Source: Catonia carolina (lineage: Eukaryota > Arthropoda > Insecta > Hemiptera > Achilidae). From it: a DNA stretch of 64,000 bases. Position numbers and translations under genes: made by a program. The stretch lies in NCBI GenBank assembly GCA_035578175.1, contig JAQMRL010000022.1, forward strand, positions 1,116,001 to 1,180,000. Reading direction: 5' to 3'. The notes beneath the pieces were generated by a model. It had not been told where the DNA came from, ran no database searches, and saw nothing but the letters and a program-made list of their open reading frames with translations. This document shows, one piece after another, positions 41,316 through 53,400 of the stretch. The first letter of the stretch is position 1, and every line of letters starts with the position of its first letter.

Positions 41316-42302
41316 CATCATCATCATCATCTTACAAGGATTAGGCTCTATTGGCCTGTTCCGGCATCCATTTTTTCCTCGGCCTTCCCACATCTCGTTT
41401 TTCTATAGGTTTGTACTCCCATGCCTGCAATGGAAGTCTATTGGGTGACATTCGGAGTAGATGACAAGACCAGTTATCACGACTTTTTTTTCAAAATACT
41501 CAGAAGAGGTTCCACTTGTAATTCAGCTCTTATGTCTTCATTCCTTATCTTGTCTAGTCGAGTGCAACCTTTAACCGCTCGTAAAAACCTCATTTCAGCA
41601 GCTTGTATCCGAGACTCAGTTCTCTTCATAGATACTCATGTCTCGCTACCGTATGCTATTAGCGGTACTGCCATTGCTCTATAAAATTTCAGTTGGGTAT
41701 CATGTCTTGTTCTCCTACCCAAGGCTCTCCTTATACTACCACAAACAGAACTGAATCTCGCTATTTTTTCACCAACATCATCATTTACATCAAATGAAAT
41801 GTGGCATCCCAAGTAACTGAAACTTCTTACTTGATCCAATGTGTGGTTGTCAAGCACAATTTTCGATCTAACTGGCCACTTCCCTCTGAATGCCATTATC
41901 TTGGACTTTTGGGGTGAGATCTTCATGCCAAAGTCTGCTCCAATTTTGTTAAGTTTGAATATTCCATATTGCAGTTTCTCTTCTGTGTCGAAAATGATTA
42001 CAGTGTCGTTTGCATAAAGTAAAGAGTTTACAAAGGCATTATTGGAAAGTTCAATGCCTGAGCCAACATATCGATTCCAAATATCTAGAATCTCGTCAGT
42101 ATATATATTGAACAAAGTCGGGGACATTGGGCAACCTTGTCTTACACCTTTATTTATTATAATTTTCTCTGTTTTCCTATTGTTTCCAAATGTGATTATA
42201 ATGTCTGTATTGATGTATGCCCCCGCAATTGCAGCAACGAGATGTTTGGGATATCCTTTTTTGAGCATTATATCCCACAATTGGGCTCTTGAAACATTAT
42301 CG
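41316..42302 (-). mobile_element. RTE-type non-LTR retrotransposon, 5' truncated, with 11 bp target duplication
   Basis: Minus-strand element with AACTAAACCAT on both sides (41305-41315 and 42303-42313). The 3' end is CCTAATCCTTGTAAG followed by ATGATGATGATGATG, the short tandem tail typical of RTE. It encodes a partial reverse transcriptase. Confidence 0.93.
41400..42302 (-). pseudogene. RTE reverse transcriptase, partial
   Basis: Frame 42280-41636: FDNVSRAQLWDIMLKKGY (from just upstream), INKGVRQGCPMSPTLFNIYT, LLYANDTVIIFDTEEKL (catalytic box YAND instead of YADD), GMKISPQKSKIMAFRG, RALGRRTRHDTQLKFYRAMA. It then continues in another frame with the Arg/Cys-rich RLDKIRNEDIR-type segment. 5' truncated before RT motifs 1-3. 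Confidence 0.88.
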
Positions 42303-42728
42303 AACTAAACCATTCTTATGAATTTAAAATACTAAAGTAGAGTAGTACGATAGTTTCGTCCTGAAAAGAACGGTTTTAAACTAAAACTTTAAATAAAACA
42401 ACGTCAACACAATGTCTTATACTGACCGAGTGTGTTGTGACATGAGGTATGGTTATGGAATATGGCTAATGTGTGGAGGGGGTAAATGTGGGAGAATGCA
42501 TTACATTATGCTGTATTACCGCTATGTTGTAAACGAAATTCACTCTTTTTCTTAAAATGAAGCTTGTATTAGCATGAATTTCAAGTTTAGAACTTTTGGG
42601 CAAATCAGGAAAGAATACTCTTTAAAACCATGTAAAAATTGTATAAATCCGTTCGGTAGAACTCTGTATTTAGGAGTTAATATAATTCCCATTTAAAATA
42701 CATTGGAAGCGATTTTGCGTTTTAAGTA

Positions 42729-43467
42729 CCGGGTGATTCATTTAAAAGTAGCCCGCTGCATTTAACAGCGGCCTTCGGCACTCAATTGGATTCAAATAGT
42801 AAATGAATAAATAGAATTACTTAATACATAATTTTACATATATTTATTTAAAATTTATATACAAATTTAAACTTCACCTTTACAGTAGATGCTGAAAGTG
42901 GCGTCCTTGAACGCTTACACATTTTTGCGCTCGTTCAATGTTATTAATGCACACACGACGCAATACGGAAACGTCTATAGCTTGACTGGCTGCCACGATG
43001 TTATTCTTTAGCTCATGTATACTGCGGGGGTTTGTTTGGTAAACAGCCGCCCCGTCATTTGGTAAACTTCCGTCATTTCCTGTTTTGTTCCCTTCACAAT
43101 CTGTTTGTCAGTTGTTTGGTAACAAGGTTTGTTTGGTAACCTTTTAAATAACCCCCATAGAAAAAAATCGCACATACTCAAATCGGGTGAACGAGGAGGC
43201 CACAAATCTTTACTAACAACTTGCATGGGAAAAGCCTGATTGATATGAGATAGGGACTGGCGAGACGTGAGATGAGACATGTTGCACCATCTTGCTGGAA
43301 AAAATTGTACTCGCGTTCATCGTCGGTTAACTGTTATGAAATTCATTAAAAATTCTGACGTACACATCGCTATTTACAGTTTCATAAAAAAATATGGGCC
43401 CTACAATACGGCTATAAATTAAATTAAATTACTCGAGCGGCGGGCTACTTTTAAATGAATCACTCGT
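42729..43467 (-). mobile_element. mariner-like element, internally deleted (739 bp)
   Basis: TIRs: left CCGGGTGATTCATTTAAAAG continuing TAGCCCGC; right in reverse complement ACGAGTGATTCATTTAAAAG continuing TAGCCCGC. TA flanks on both sides. Minus-strand frame 43280-43008 keeps DLWPPRSPDLSMCDFFLWGL, the third-Asp region of a transposase; the N-terminal half is gone. Confidence 0.88.
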
Positions 43468-44449
43468 TATATAGACGGCAAGGATTGTGTAACACTGAAC
43501 TAACAAATTGCTCCACATCAGCGATGTAGTCTACTATAGACGGAATTTATTTATAGTGAACTTGGCATCATTTTTCTTTAAATAACCGGCGGACTTTAAA
43601 ATGTGTGCTAAATTATTCGTAGAATACTATGTAAATACCAATATTTTATTAGTGCGTCGGTCTAACAGAGCATTGTAATAGCGTCATCAGAGTTCTCATG
43701 AAACTGAATTAGGTCTCTACTGTTAGTTAACTTTAGGTTTGCCACAATTGGAGGTATCCTATGAAACACTCAATGCATACCAATTGTTGCCAAAGAAGAT
43801 GCACAAGTTGTTGTTGCTCATGGGAACAAATTAACTTTTGTAACTTTAAAGTTTTGCAAAGTCTTCTGGTTATAACGAAAACTTTAACATTCATTAAATT
43901 CTATAAAATACACAGTGTGGGTTTATTTTAAAATGTGTCAAAATTTTTACTGAAGTTTGTTGAATTAGCAATATAACAAACTTTAAATAAGTACAAATAC
44001 AATTTGACAATTTTTCTATTAGAATATTTATGTTTGAGATAAAATTGTGTACTTAAATCACTAAGCGAAGAATTCAGTTGAATATTTTTACGGATTCATA
44101 TATGTAAATATCGTTATGTTAAATGCTTTCATTTATCGGTATCCCTCTTATTTTATGATTAAAGTTTGACACGATCTTTATTGCTAAGTAGATTAAGTAT
44201 TTAAAAAATATTTAATTCATTTTTATTCGTAGAAATTACTGAATGAAGTACACGGGTAGTACAATTCGTTATCCAGATAAGGGAGCAGAAGAACAGACAG
44301 ACCAGTGTTCTTCTCAACGTAACTACACCTGTGAGAGAGGTGTAGTTTTCTGATGTTTATTATATTATTAGGAGTGTGCGTGCGTATGATTGTTTTGTGA
44401 GTACAGGGTCAAATTATTTAATAGATAGTTTGAACTGAACTTAATTGTC
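43468..44449. other. APC5-Homer intergenic region / Homer 5' leader
   Basis: AT-rich. Contains the presumed Homer promoter and 5' UTR, but no TATA box or initiator could be supported. A perfect 10 bp hairpin lies at 44321-44347. Confidence 0.4.
44321..44347 (+). promoter_or_regulatory. Hairpin in putative Homer 5' leader
   Basis: AACTACACCT, a seven-base loop GTGAGAG, then AGGTGTAGTT: perfect ten-pair stem 103 bases before the first Homer ATG. Whether it is transcribed depends on the unknown start site. Confidence 0.5.
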
Positions 44450-44475
44450 ATGACGTCTGGAAAGGATACTATGGG
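44450..44475 (+). CDS. homer: Homer exon 1 (start codons)
   Basis: Two in-frame ATGs at 44450 and 44471; donor GG|GTAAGT. The final two bases plus the first of exon 2 encode Gly of MGEQP. The exon probably extends upstream as 5' UTR. Confidence 0.85.
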
Positions 44476-47400
44476 GTAAGTGTCATGATTTTGAGAACAT
44501 TTTTATCCCCTTTTCAATGGCTGTACTCCTTTAATTATTATTTTTACTGGTTGGTTTACGTTCGTATGTGCGTTAAATCATATTTGGTTTGCATTTTATA
44601 TTGTTTATTAGTTATATCTAGTAAAAGAGCAAGTTTTTAATTCAGTACATTCGCGAACTGGGGTTTTATTAATTAATTAGGCTGCCGGTGAACATAATTT
44701 GGGAGAACTCAGCCCTGTTATGTCCATGTAGTTCTTCAGTCGAATTGATTGTATCTCAACATTTTTTACCCACTTGTTACATAGTTTTATTAATTTTTAT
44801 AGTTTTCTTGTTCTGTGGAAATTACCGATGTGTTAATTAATGCCTTTCTGATAACATTTTGAAAGCTTTGAATTACTACTGGTAGTTACATCTGTGCTTA
44901 ATTTAGTATCCAAATGTAATTTTCTTAAACTCAGTGCTCAGAAATTGTGGGTGTAGTATCATTATACTTTAATTGTGACAATTGTTTTAATTACTAGAAC
45001 CTGAAGATATTGTATTGATATTGATGAAATTGATTAGATCTGCAGCTGTTTTGTAATCAACCAAATTTAGGCATGGGAGATTTAGTACAATCACCGATTT
45101 CATTTTTAGTTTTACTGGGCTAACCTTACCAGAGGTGCCTTTATTAAAAAAATAATAGCCATTGCATTTTGCATAGGTTGTACGTTTACTACATAGCTTA
45201 CTATTATAGCTTACATGAATAAACTACAACATATTTCTTTTATAAAATAGCTTTTATTATAGCTTACATGAATAAACTACAACATATTTCTTTTATAAAA
45301 TTAAATTTGTTCCTATATTTTTAAATTCTATAGTACAGGTAGTCTCAATTACACAGTTTTTTACTACAAATATTAACTAGTAGGATCCTACCGTTAGCTT
45401 AAATGATTTTTGGCCAGCTGGCCTCTTACTCTTAGGAGATTATGGATATTAGTGAAAAAGCTACGTAAGTGCGCTAGTATAATTAATCTTTAACAATATG
45501 TGCGTAAGACTTTGTGGTTTATTTATTACAGTTATTAAATCTACTAGCATAGTGAACCCGTTCAAATAAATTCGCACAGTGTACTTGCGTTTCAAATCCC
45601 TATCGTTAAATAAATTATTTAAGTTAGCAACAAACATAACCGTTCTTAGAAGAATGGTGAGTAATGACAAAGTGCAGTAGTATGATAGTTTTGTCCTCTA
45701 AAGGATAGTTTTAAACTAAAATTTTAAATGAAGGAACACTAACACGTGTACCAACTGATTATGTTCTGCCATGAAAGGAGAGGTGCACATATCCTGTATG
45801 GTTATGGAATATGGCTATGGAGGGGGTAAATGGGGGGTGAACCGCATTAGATTATGTTGAAAATGAAATTTAATCTTTTCATTTCGTAAAATGAAGCTCG
45901 TATTAGCATGAATTTCAAGTTTAAAACTTTTGGGCAAATCAGGAATGAATACTCTTTTTAAAACCATGTAAAAATTATAAAAATCCATTCAGTAGAATTG
46001 TGTAATTAGGAGTTAATAGAATTTCCATTTAAAATAAACTGGAAGCGATTTTGCATTTGAAATAATATAGATGTGTACCTAATCTGCATGTCTGACCATA
46101 ATATAGAGTATGATTACAGTTTTATAAAACATGCTCAGAAAAGGTTTCCATGTTTTGAATTTTTAAACATTTTTTATGTAACTTTTCCTCTTAAAATTTT
46201 TAATCAGAATTGTGTGTAATTCTAATTTATTGTGTTACAGTGAACAACCCATTTTTACCTGTAAAGCACATGTTTTCCACATTGATCCTAAAACTAAGAG
46301 ATCCTGGATATCGGCCTCAGCTTCTGCAGTCAGCGTTTCATTTTTTTATGATTCTACAAGGAGTTTGTATAGAATTATAAGTATCGAAGGCACTAAGGTA
46401 AGCACGTTATGTAATTAATTGTATTACCTTTTATCAAATACCAAATTTCATTTCTTTTCTTGGGGTTTGTAAATTGATACATTATTACTTTTAATAAATT
46501 TTTAATTAGTGTAATTTATGTTGGATTGCTATAGATGGGAGCTCACTTGATTGCTAGCGTAAGGAATTCGGGTGGAGCAGGATTGTTTGTACGATTCCCC
46601 TCCTCCTATAACCTAGTTGTAGTAGTAATACCATTAGTACGCGCTCTTCTAAAAATATTACTCACAAACCATTTTGAATAGTTTAGAGCATGTAGAAACA
46701 GTGAAGTTCCTGGGCGTATCTCTAGATAGATCTTTGTCTTGGGACTTCTATACCAATCAAGTTTGTAGTAAAATATCATCTGGAGTATTTGCACTAAAAC
46801 AAATCGCCAGATTAAATGATAAAAAATTACTAATGGCAGCTTATTATGGCCTCATTCTGTCTCATATCCGGTATGGTATTTTAGTATGGGGTAATTCTAG
46901 CATGGGTAATATGAATAGGGTTTTTAAAATTCAAAAGAAAGCTATTAGGTGTATGGTGGGAGCTAACCAGCTAACCTCATGCAGGCCACTATTTAAGGAG
47001 CTTAAATTGCTTACAGTTCCCTGTCTCTACATTTTTGAGGTGATTATGTATGTTAGGCAAAATAATTTTATGCAGAATTTCAATGTTCACAATCATAACA
47101 CGAGAAACAGGAATGATTATTATGTGGCTAATCACTCCACAAAATTGTTTGAACAAAAACCTACTTATGCAGGGAGAAAATTCATAAATAAATTACCCCA
47201 ATCTTTAAAGTTTTGTGAGGATTTGAATTCCTTTAAAAAAAATGTAAAAAATTACTTGATCGGTGAAACTTTTTATAGCGTACAAGAATTTCTTTCTTGA
47301 TAGTAGTGATACATAGTGTGTTTCTTATATGTATTTCAGGTGTTACATCTGACGACATGTCCTATACTCCTACTGGAGTCTCCAGGGCGTAAAAAAAAAA

Positions 47401-50400
47401 AAAAAAAAAAAAAAAAATAACTACTGTAGTACCTGGCCCCCTTGCACTTCATCCCGCACTAGCAAACAAGTCAGCTCCCAACTATATTTATCTAAGTATT
47501 ATTAAAATGTCAAGTAATAAAATCAATAGTAGGCTAAATTTTTGTCTCTAACAGTTTTAAACGTTGTTATTCCTTGTTTTTTTAACTGACTACTCCAGAA
47601 TTGAAAAAATGTGTAATTCACTTTTGTAATATATTGTTTTTAACCTGGTATCATTGTAATTTTTGGAGCCTGTTACTAAATGTCTGGTGCTTGCTGCAAT
47701 ACATATCTCATGTATTACATAAGATATATTGATACAGCTAATATCACAAAATGTCTCGTGTACTGTGCCATAATGTATAAAAATAAGCTAAGTTAAAATT
47801 TTTCATTATATAATATCTTCAAAAGCAAAAATTATTTGGACCTTTTCTGTTATTTCACATCATCAAAATATCAAATGCACATAAACATTAAATTCACCTT
47901 TACTGTTCGACCCAGCAACTGCCTGCACGTGCTCTGTACTGTTCGATTAGCAATCGCTTAATTTTTTTATTTTAGGTTGTTTTCATTTTCATTATATTTT
48001 TAGTTGTTTTTTCCTTCATTCTTTTACAAGTTTCACAAATTATTTACAAGCTTTATTTTCCAAATTACAAAACAATTAAGATCAAACATTTACAACATAT
48101 TAAAATGTATAAATAAATAAAATAACACAATTTATTAAAAAATACAGAAAAATTACAAATATGATTAAGATCAAACGATTACAAAACATTAAAATGTAAA
48201 AATACAGAAAATAACAAACTTATTTAAAAAAATACAGAAAAGTTACAATTCCAAAAGATTTATTATGTGTTGAACAGAACACGTGCAAAGCGAACAACCA
48301 ACTGATGTGTATTAATAAACAAGCAAACTATATCTACAATTAATTATAGTGAGTGGGAGTCATCAGTCATAACAATAAAGATGCGTTGACATGAGGCGAC
48401 TTTAAGGTTACAGATGGTGTGATGTGAAATAACGGAAAAGGTCCAATTATATTTTACTGGTGATATTTTTACCAAGTTAATTTGTTACTTACTGAAGTTT
48501 AATGTGCCAGTAGTTAACTTTTTATCTGTATTTTAATATCACACATGTCATGTTACATTAAAGTATATTGTTTTATTTTTATTTTTAGGCTGTTATAAAT
48601 AGCACAATCACCCCAAGTATGACATTCACGAAAACCTCACAAAAATTTGGCCAATGGTCAGATATTAGAGCAAATACTGTTTATGGCCTTGGATTCTCTT
48701 CTGAAGCAGAGCTCAATAAGGTAGGTTTGTTATTAAAGTAACTCAATAATTTTTCACCTTATTGTCAAGTGGTGATTGTTTTAAAATTTATTTTTTATTG
48801 AGCTATTATTTTTATTATGGGCTGTGCTTAGGTAATAATGTGGGATGACTATAGATGAAAAACTGCCACACCTGAGCGGGAATCAAATCTAGTTCCATGT
48901 TATAGAAGCCAGTTGTGCTGACTACTGCACCAACGATCTAGCCATTTTTTTATAAATTAGTTTTGAAGAAATTTATTTATGGGTTTCATTATATAGAATG
49001 TTGGTGAATTTTGTTGTTTGGGTAATGGGATTTTTTTTCTTAATTTTTGTGAGTCTAAATAGTCTACTGAATGTGATTGTGAGAAAGATTTGGACTAAAG
49101 TTCTTTAGCCAATTGATTGTCAGCTATTTAGATGGATGGTTTTTTGGAATTACTAATATAGGTTTACAAAGGAGTAGTGATTCATTCATTAACTTCTGGT
49201 TAACGAAAGGATGTATTGCCATGTCTTTGGCCCAGTGGTTAGAGTGCTAGGCTACACTGCAAAGCGGAGCATCACAGGTTTGATACCTGACGAAGGTATG
49301 GAATTATTACATATTAAACCACCACCAAATCCGTTCAGTATGTACATTATACTATTTTTCAAGGCTGATGAGGTCTGAACGTACATATAACCCTCTACTT
49401 ACTTCGTAGCTAGCCAATAACTTGCCAACAACGTTACCAATACTTGCTCTGGTAGCTCTGTTATTTATTTCATCAGCCATTTTTTGATCTTTCATTAACA
49501 ATTATAATCTATGAACATAAAACAGCTGATTATATTATAAAGTATTGCATGTTAACGCGCTCTATAATTGATGTATTCAGTACGAGATGCAAGATAAGAA
49601 TGAACTATTGCGGCTCTTAAACGCATACGTGCGTTAAGTTTGTCAGGTACAATCTGGCAATGCTGGCAAACGTTCTGATTGGTTTAAACACATGAAATAG
49701 CAGAGTTCATCAACCGTGAAAAGCATTATAGTTGCTAATAACCAAAGGAGTTAATACAACTTAAAATAAACTAAAAAATCGACATGAAAACAATAATTTC
49801 CTTCCCTATGTATTCATATAGGGCAAGAGAAAGTAAAAAGGAGATTTTCTAAATTTTATTACTACTTTTTCTAAATTTGGCTATGTAATTATTTATACCA
49901 TTAAGTCTTACTAAGTGAAAAGTTAGATCAAGAATGTAAAGTATTTTTGAGTAAAAATATTTATGGAGGAGAAAATCCATCGTAGGCGTGGCCCTGTTAA
50001 GAAAGGAGTTAAATTGCTAAAGATCTTTGGACTGACTTGATGTCTACCATTGAGTAGTTAAAACCAGTCAATAGAAGTAATGAATTATGTACTGTGTGTA
50101 ATAACCCATTATTTATGAGATATGTTCAATGTAATACAACGAAAAAGAAAAGTAATATGCATAATTGTTTCATGGTTGTGAAGTGTGTTATAAAATCTGA
50201 AGTCATTCAAAATTGTATCGCTGATTTCAATTTTCAAAGCTATATCTGTGTAGCCTTATTTCTAAATAATTAATTGTATTTTTATTTGATAAAATCAAGT
50301 TTTAAATGAAAATTTCTGTTCAGTTTTGCTTTAAAACATTTAAAAAGATTTAATGTGTTTTCTCTTTATTAGTTTATAGAAAAGTTTCAAGAAGTAAAAG

Positions 50401-53400
50401 AGGCAACAAGACTGGCAAGTGCTAAAGCAACGAGCAACGGAAATGCAACTGGTGCTACACCTGTAACAAGTGCCAATGCTAGCCCAATCACATCACGTGC
50501 AGCAACAGTTACTGACAATGCTCCTTTACTGGATCCACCTGCAATGCAGCCAGCTTGCACGTCACCTGCGCCTACCGCCACTGCCAACTCAACTGATGAA
50601 AATAATGATGCCAATCGAAATTCACATCAGCGTAGTCAGTCCTTATCAGGGCTTCAGGTGAATAACACTGCGTCATTTTAACTCAAATAACGCCTCAAAG
50701 CCGATTGAGCTGATTTGAATTTTTATGATAGACTGTCAAGAGCTGATGACATCGGCTCTTCATGTACCATATTCTCTTCGTGCCATATTTTGAAAATTTC
50801 TCTGTAGATTGCGTTCATATTTTAAAGGATAGTAGTATATGTGTCTATCTAACGATGTAATATAGTTTTGAGTACACCAACAACAATGTTGGTTTTGGTT
50901 ACAGCTGTTCTCAGTGTGACTTTCGTACGATTTTGTTACGGTGTGTTTGTATGATACGGATAATTATTTTTATTTTGCAGTTTGAAAAGAAACGAAAGCC
51001 TGTTCTTTTGATATAAATGAAAAAAAATAATAAAAAAAATATTAAGACATCCCAACACTTTTGAAAATTTTTTATTTACAGTTCAAATATTTTTTAACTT
51101 CAAATTTATTGAAACTGTTTAAAATTTTTTCTCGTTATTACTTATGTGAGCAGAAAGAGCAGAATTTAAGGTTAAAAAAATAAAACTAAAAGCTTTCTCC
51201 TGTGTCAATTCTGAAATTTTTTCAAAATTACTGGCCCGTAAAATAACAGGATTTTAGCTTGGCATTCTTTGGACTAGTTTGGACTAGGCTGGCATTCCAA
51301 AGAATGCCAGCCTAGACTTAGACTGTGTGTGCAGGCACACACAGCCTAGCAGCGTAAGGGTTAAACAGCCCATTAAGAGTGATAAAAGATCAAAATAAAC
51401 TGGTTTTTTACTGACTAAATAAATTTAAAAATAAGGAAAATTTGTTTACTGGTTTTGAACACCTGGCTTTACTAACTTTGTTTAAAGATAAAGTAACAGT
51501 TATAGTGTGTAATTACCAACCTATTTAGTACAGATTTGAGGATTATAAATCATTTCATCTAACTGTTAATTGTATTTTTATACTATGTTTGTCACATCAT
51601 TGTGAGGTTAAAGGTTGTGGAGTTAGCTGCAGTAGTGCTGGACCACTTTTTGGATGTGTTAAGGCCTACTTGTATGATTACATCACTAACTCAAGCACAT
51701 GAGTGCATTAAAACAACAGTACTTGTCTAAAAATATGATACATCACTATTATAATACAGTTCTGTTTTGATTTTTGGTTATTATGTTGTTTGTGTTGTCC
51801 ATTTTCTGTATGACATGACCTTACTTATCTGTAAAGGTGACAATTCTGGAAAATAAGAGGTGAGATGGAGCTGTTAGTAACACTAGAGATTAAAGTTCAC
51901 AATAATATGATGCACACTATAATAAATTTAAACTTGCAACAATAAATAAGTAAACTTTTATTGTAATATAAAAAAATATGCATTTTGTATGACTTATAAA
52001 ATTTTGGGGTAGTGATGGGAAGGTTATGGTACTGCACGAAACACAAAATGGTGGCTGACCAGGCGCAGTCATCTGAAATGATCAAGGGAAAATTAAAAAA
52101 CCTTGACACGACAGCTATGCATATACCATAATTTTCACATTCTTAACTCATGTTAACAGTATTTTTTTATAGATTAATTAACAATCTTTAAATAGAATAC
52201 ATAAATAACAATAGCTATGTAAATAAATACAAAACTAAATATATTGAGGAAAGTTATAAAATAAAGAGAACAAAAGAAAAAAATAGTATCTCACAATATT
52301 AATGAGGCTGTTAACATTTAGAAAATGTAGCTATGTGAAAGCTACATTGACTCCCCTGCCATTGCTTACTCGATATGACTAATGTTATTGGTTCATTATT
52401 AATGAATCTTATAAAATTAGAAATAATAATCAATATGAAAATAGCATAAGAGCTAAATTATATTTCTTACAGTGTTATGAAATGTAATTGTAACTGTGCT
52501 TGATTTTCGTAGCAGGGTGAAAGTCCTAAACATCAGAATGCAGAAATGAAGGCACCATCTGCGATTGCAGCCATACCTGCTTCTTCTAATGAAGTACAGC
52601 TCAAATATGAAAATGATAGATTAAAATTAGCTTTAGCACACAGGTAATGCTGTTAGAATTATTTCTGTAGTATGTGTTAACTATTAATTATGAAATTTAT
52701 TTAATAATATATTTGTTACTAAAGAATAATGGAGATGAAATTTCTGTGCAATTTAATTTGGAAAAAATTATCTGAAACTCCAAACTTACACAACTCTGAA
52801 CTCAGTGTATCCTCTCTGATATTAACAAGAAGCCCGTGGGTAGCGCGGGCGCAATTTGTATTTGGTACCTAATCAGAAAAAGCTGGCAAGAACTGAAAAT
52901 TAAATAATATTAAATTAAAGCAAATTAAATAATATTTCAATAAAATAAAACGATAAATTTATTTGTGAATAAGTTGTTACTGGGAGAAAGTTTAAAAAGG
53001 GTAACTGAAATGATAGTAAACATTTGTTACAAACAAGAAAGACCAGATTTTTGTTTACTGATCAGTCTTATAGTTTTTGTGCCAAAACAAGATAGTATGA
53101 ACAGTTTGGCTAATTATTTTATAAACTGAACATTCTACTTTAAGGTGAATTGTTTTCATAACAAGGTCAAATTTATTTTTACATTATTGAGTTTCTGTAA
53201 AATGAGAAGTGTTTTTATTTTAACAAACAAATAAACAAAAATAAATGTTTAGAATTTCATTTGATGTAAACTAAATTTATTACTTTTTGTTTGCTTTAGT
53301 TGAGATTATAGTTTAAAATTTGTTAATAACATTTCGTCTGGGTTCTTTCAGCATCTGGTTATTCCTAAATAATAAAATATCCTTTTAAATTTATAACAAA

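Larger units (their letters stand above)
41212..42725. repeat. Interspersed repeat interrupted by an RTE insertion
   Basis: 41212-41315 and 42303-42725 together match 45543-46075: ACTAGCATAGTGGACCCGTG at the start, ATGGTTATGGAATATGGCTA, TTTCAAGTTTAGAACTTTTG, CATTTAAAATACATTGGAAG near the end. The intervening 41316-42302 is a younger retrotransposon. Confidence 0.8.

Noticed and set aside
46674..47300. 208-codon frame as an extra Homer exon
   Set aside because: It matches jockey/CR1-type reverse transcriptase C-termini and is followed by a 27-base poly(A), so it is a retrotransposon insertion.
50387..50614. Minus-strand open frame of 75 codons, Ala/Val-rich
   Set aside because: It is the antisense shadow of Homer exon 4.
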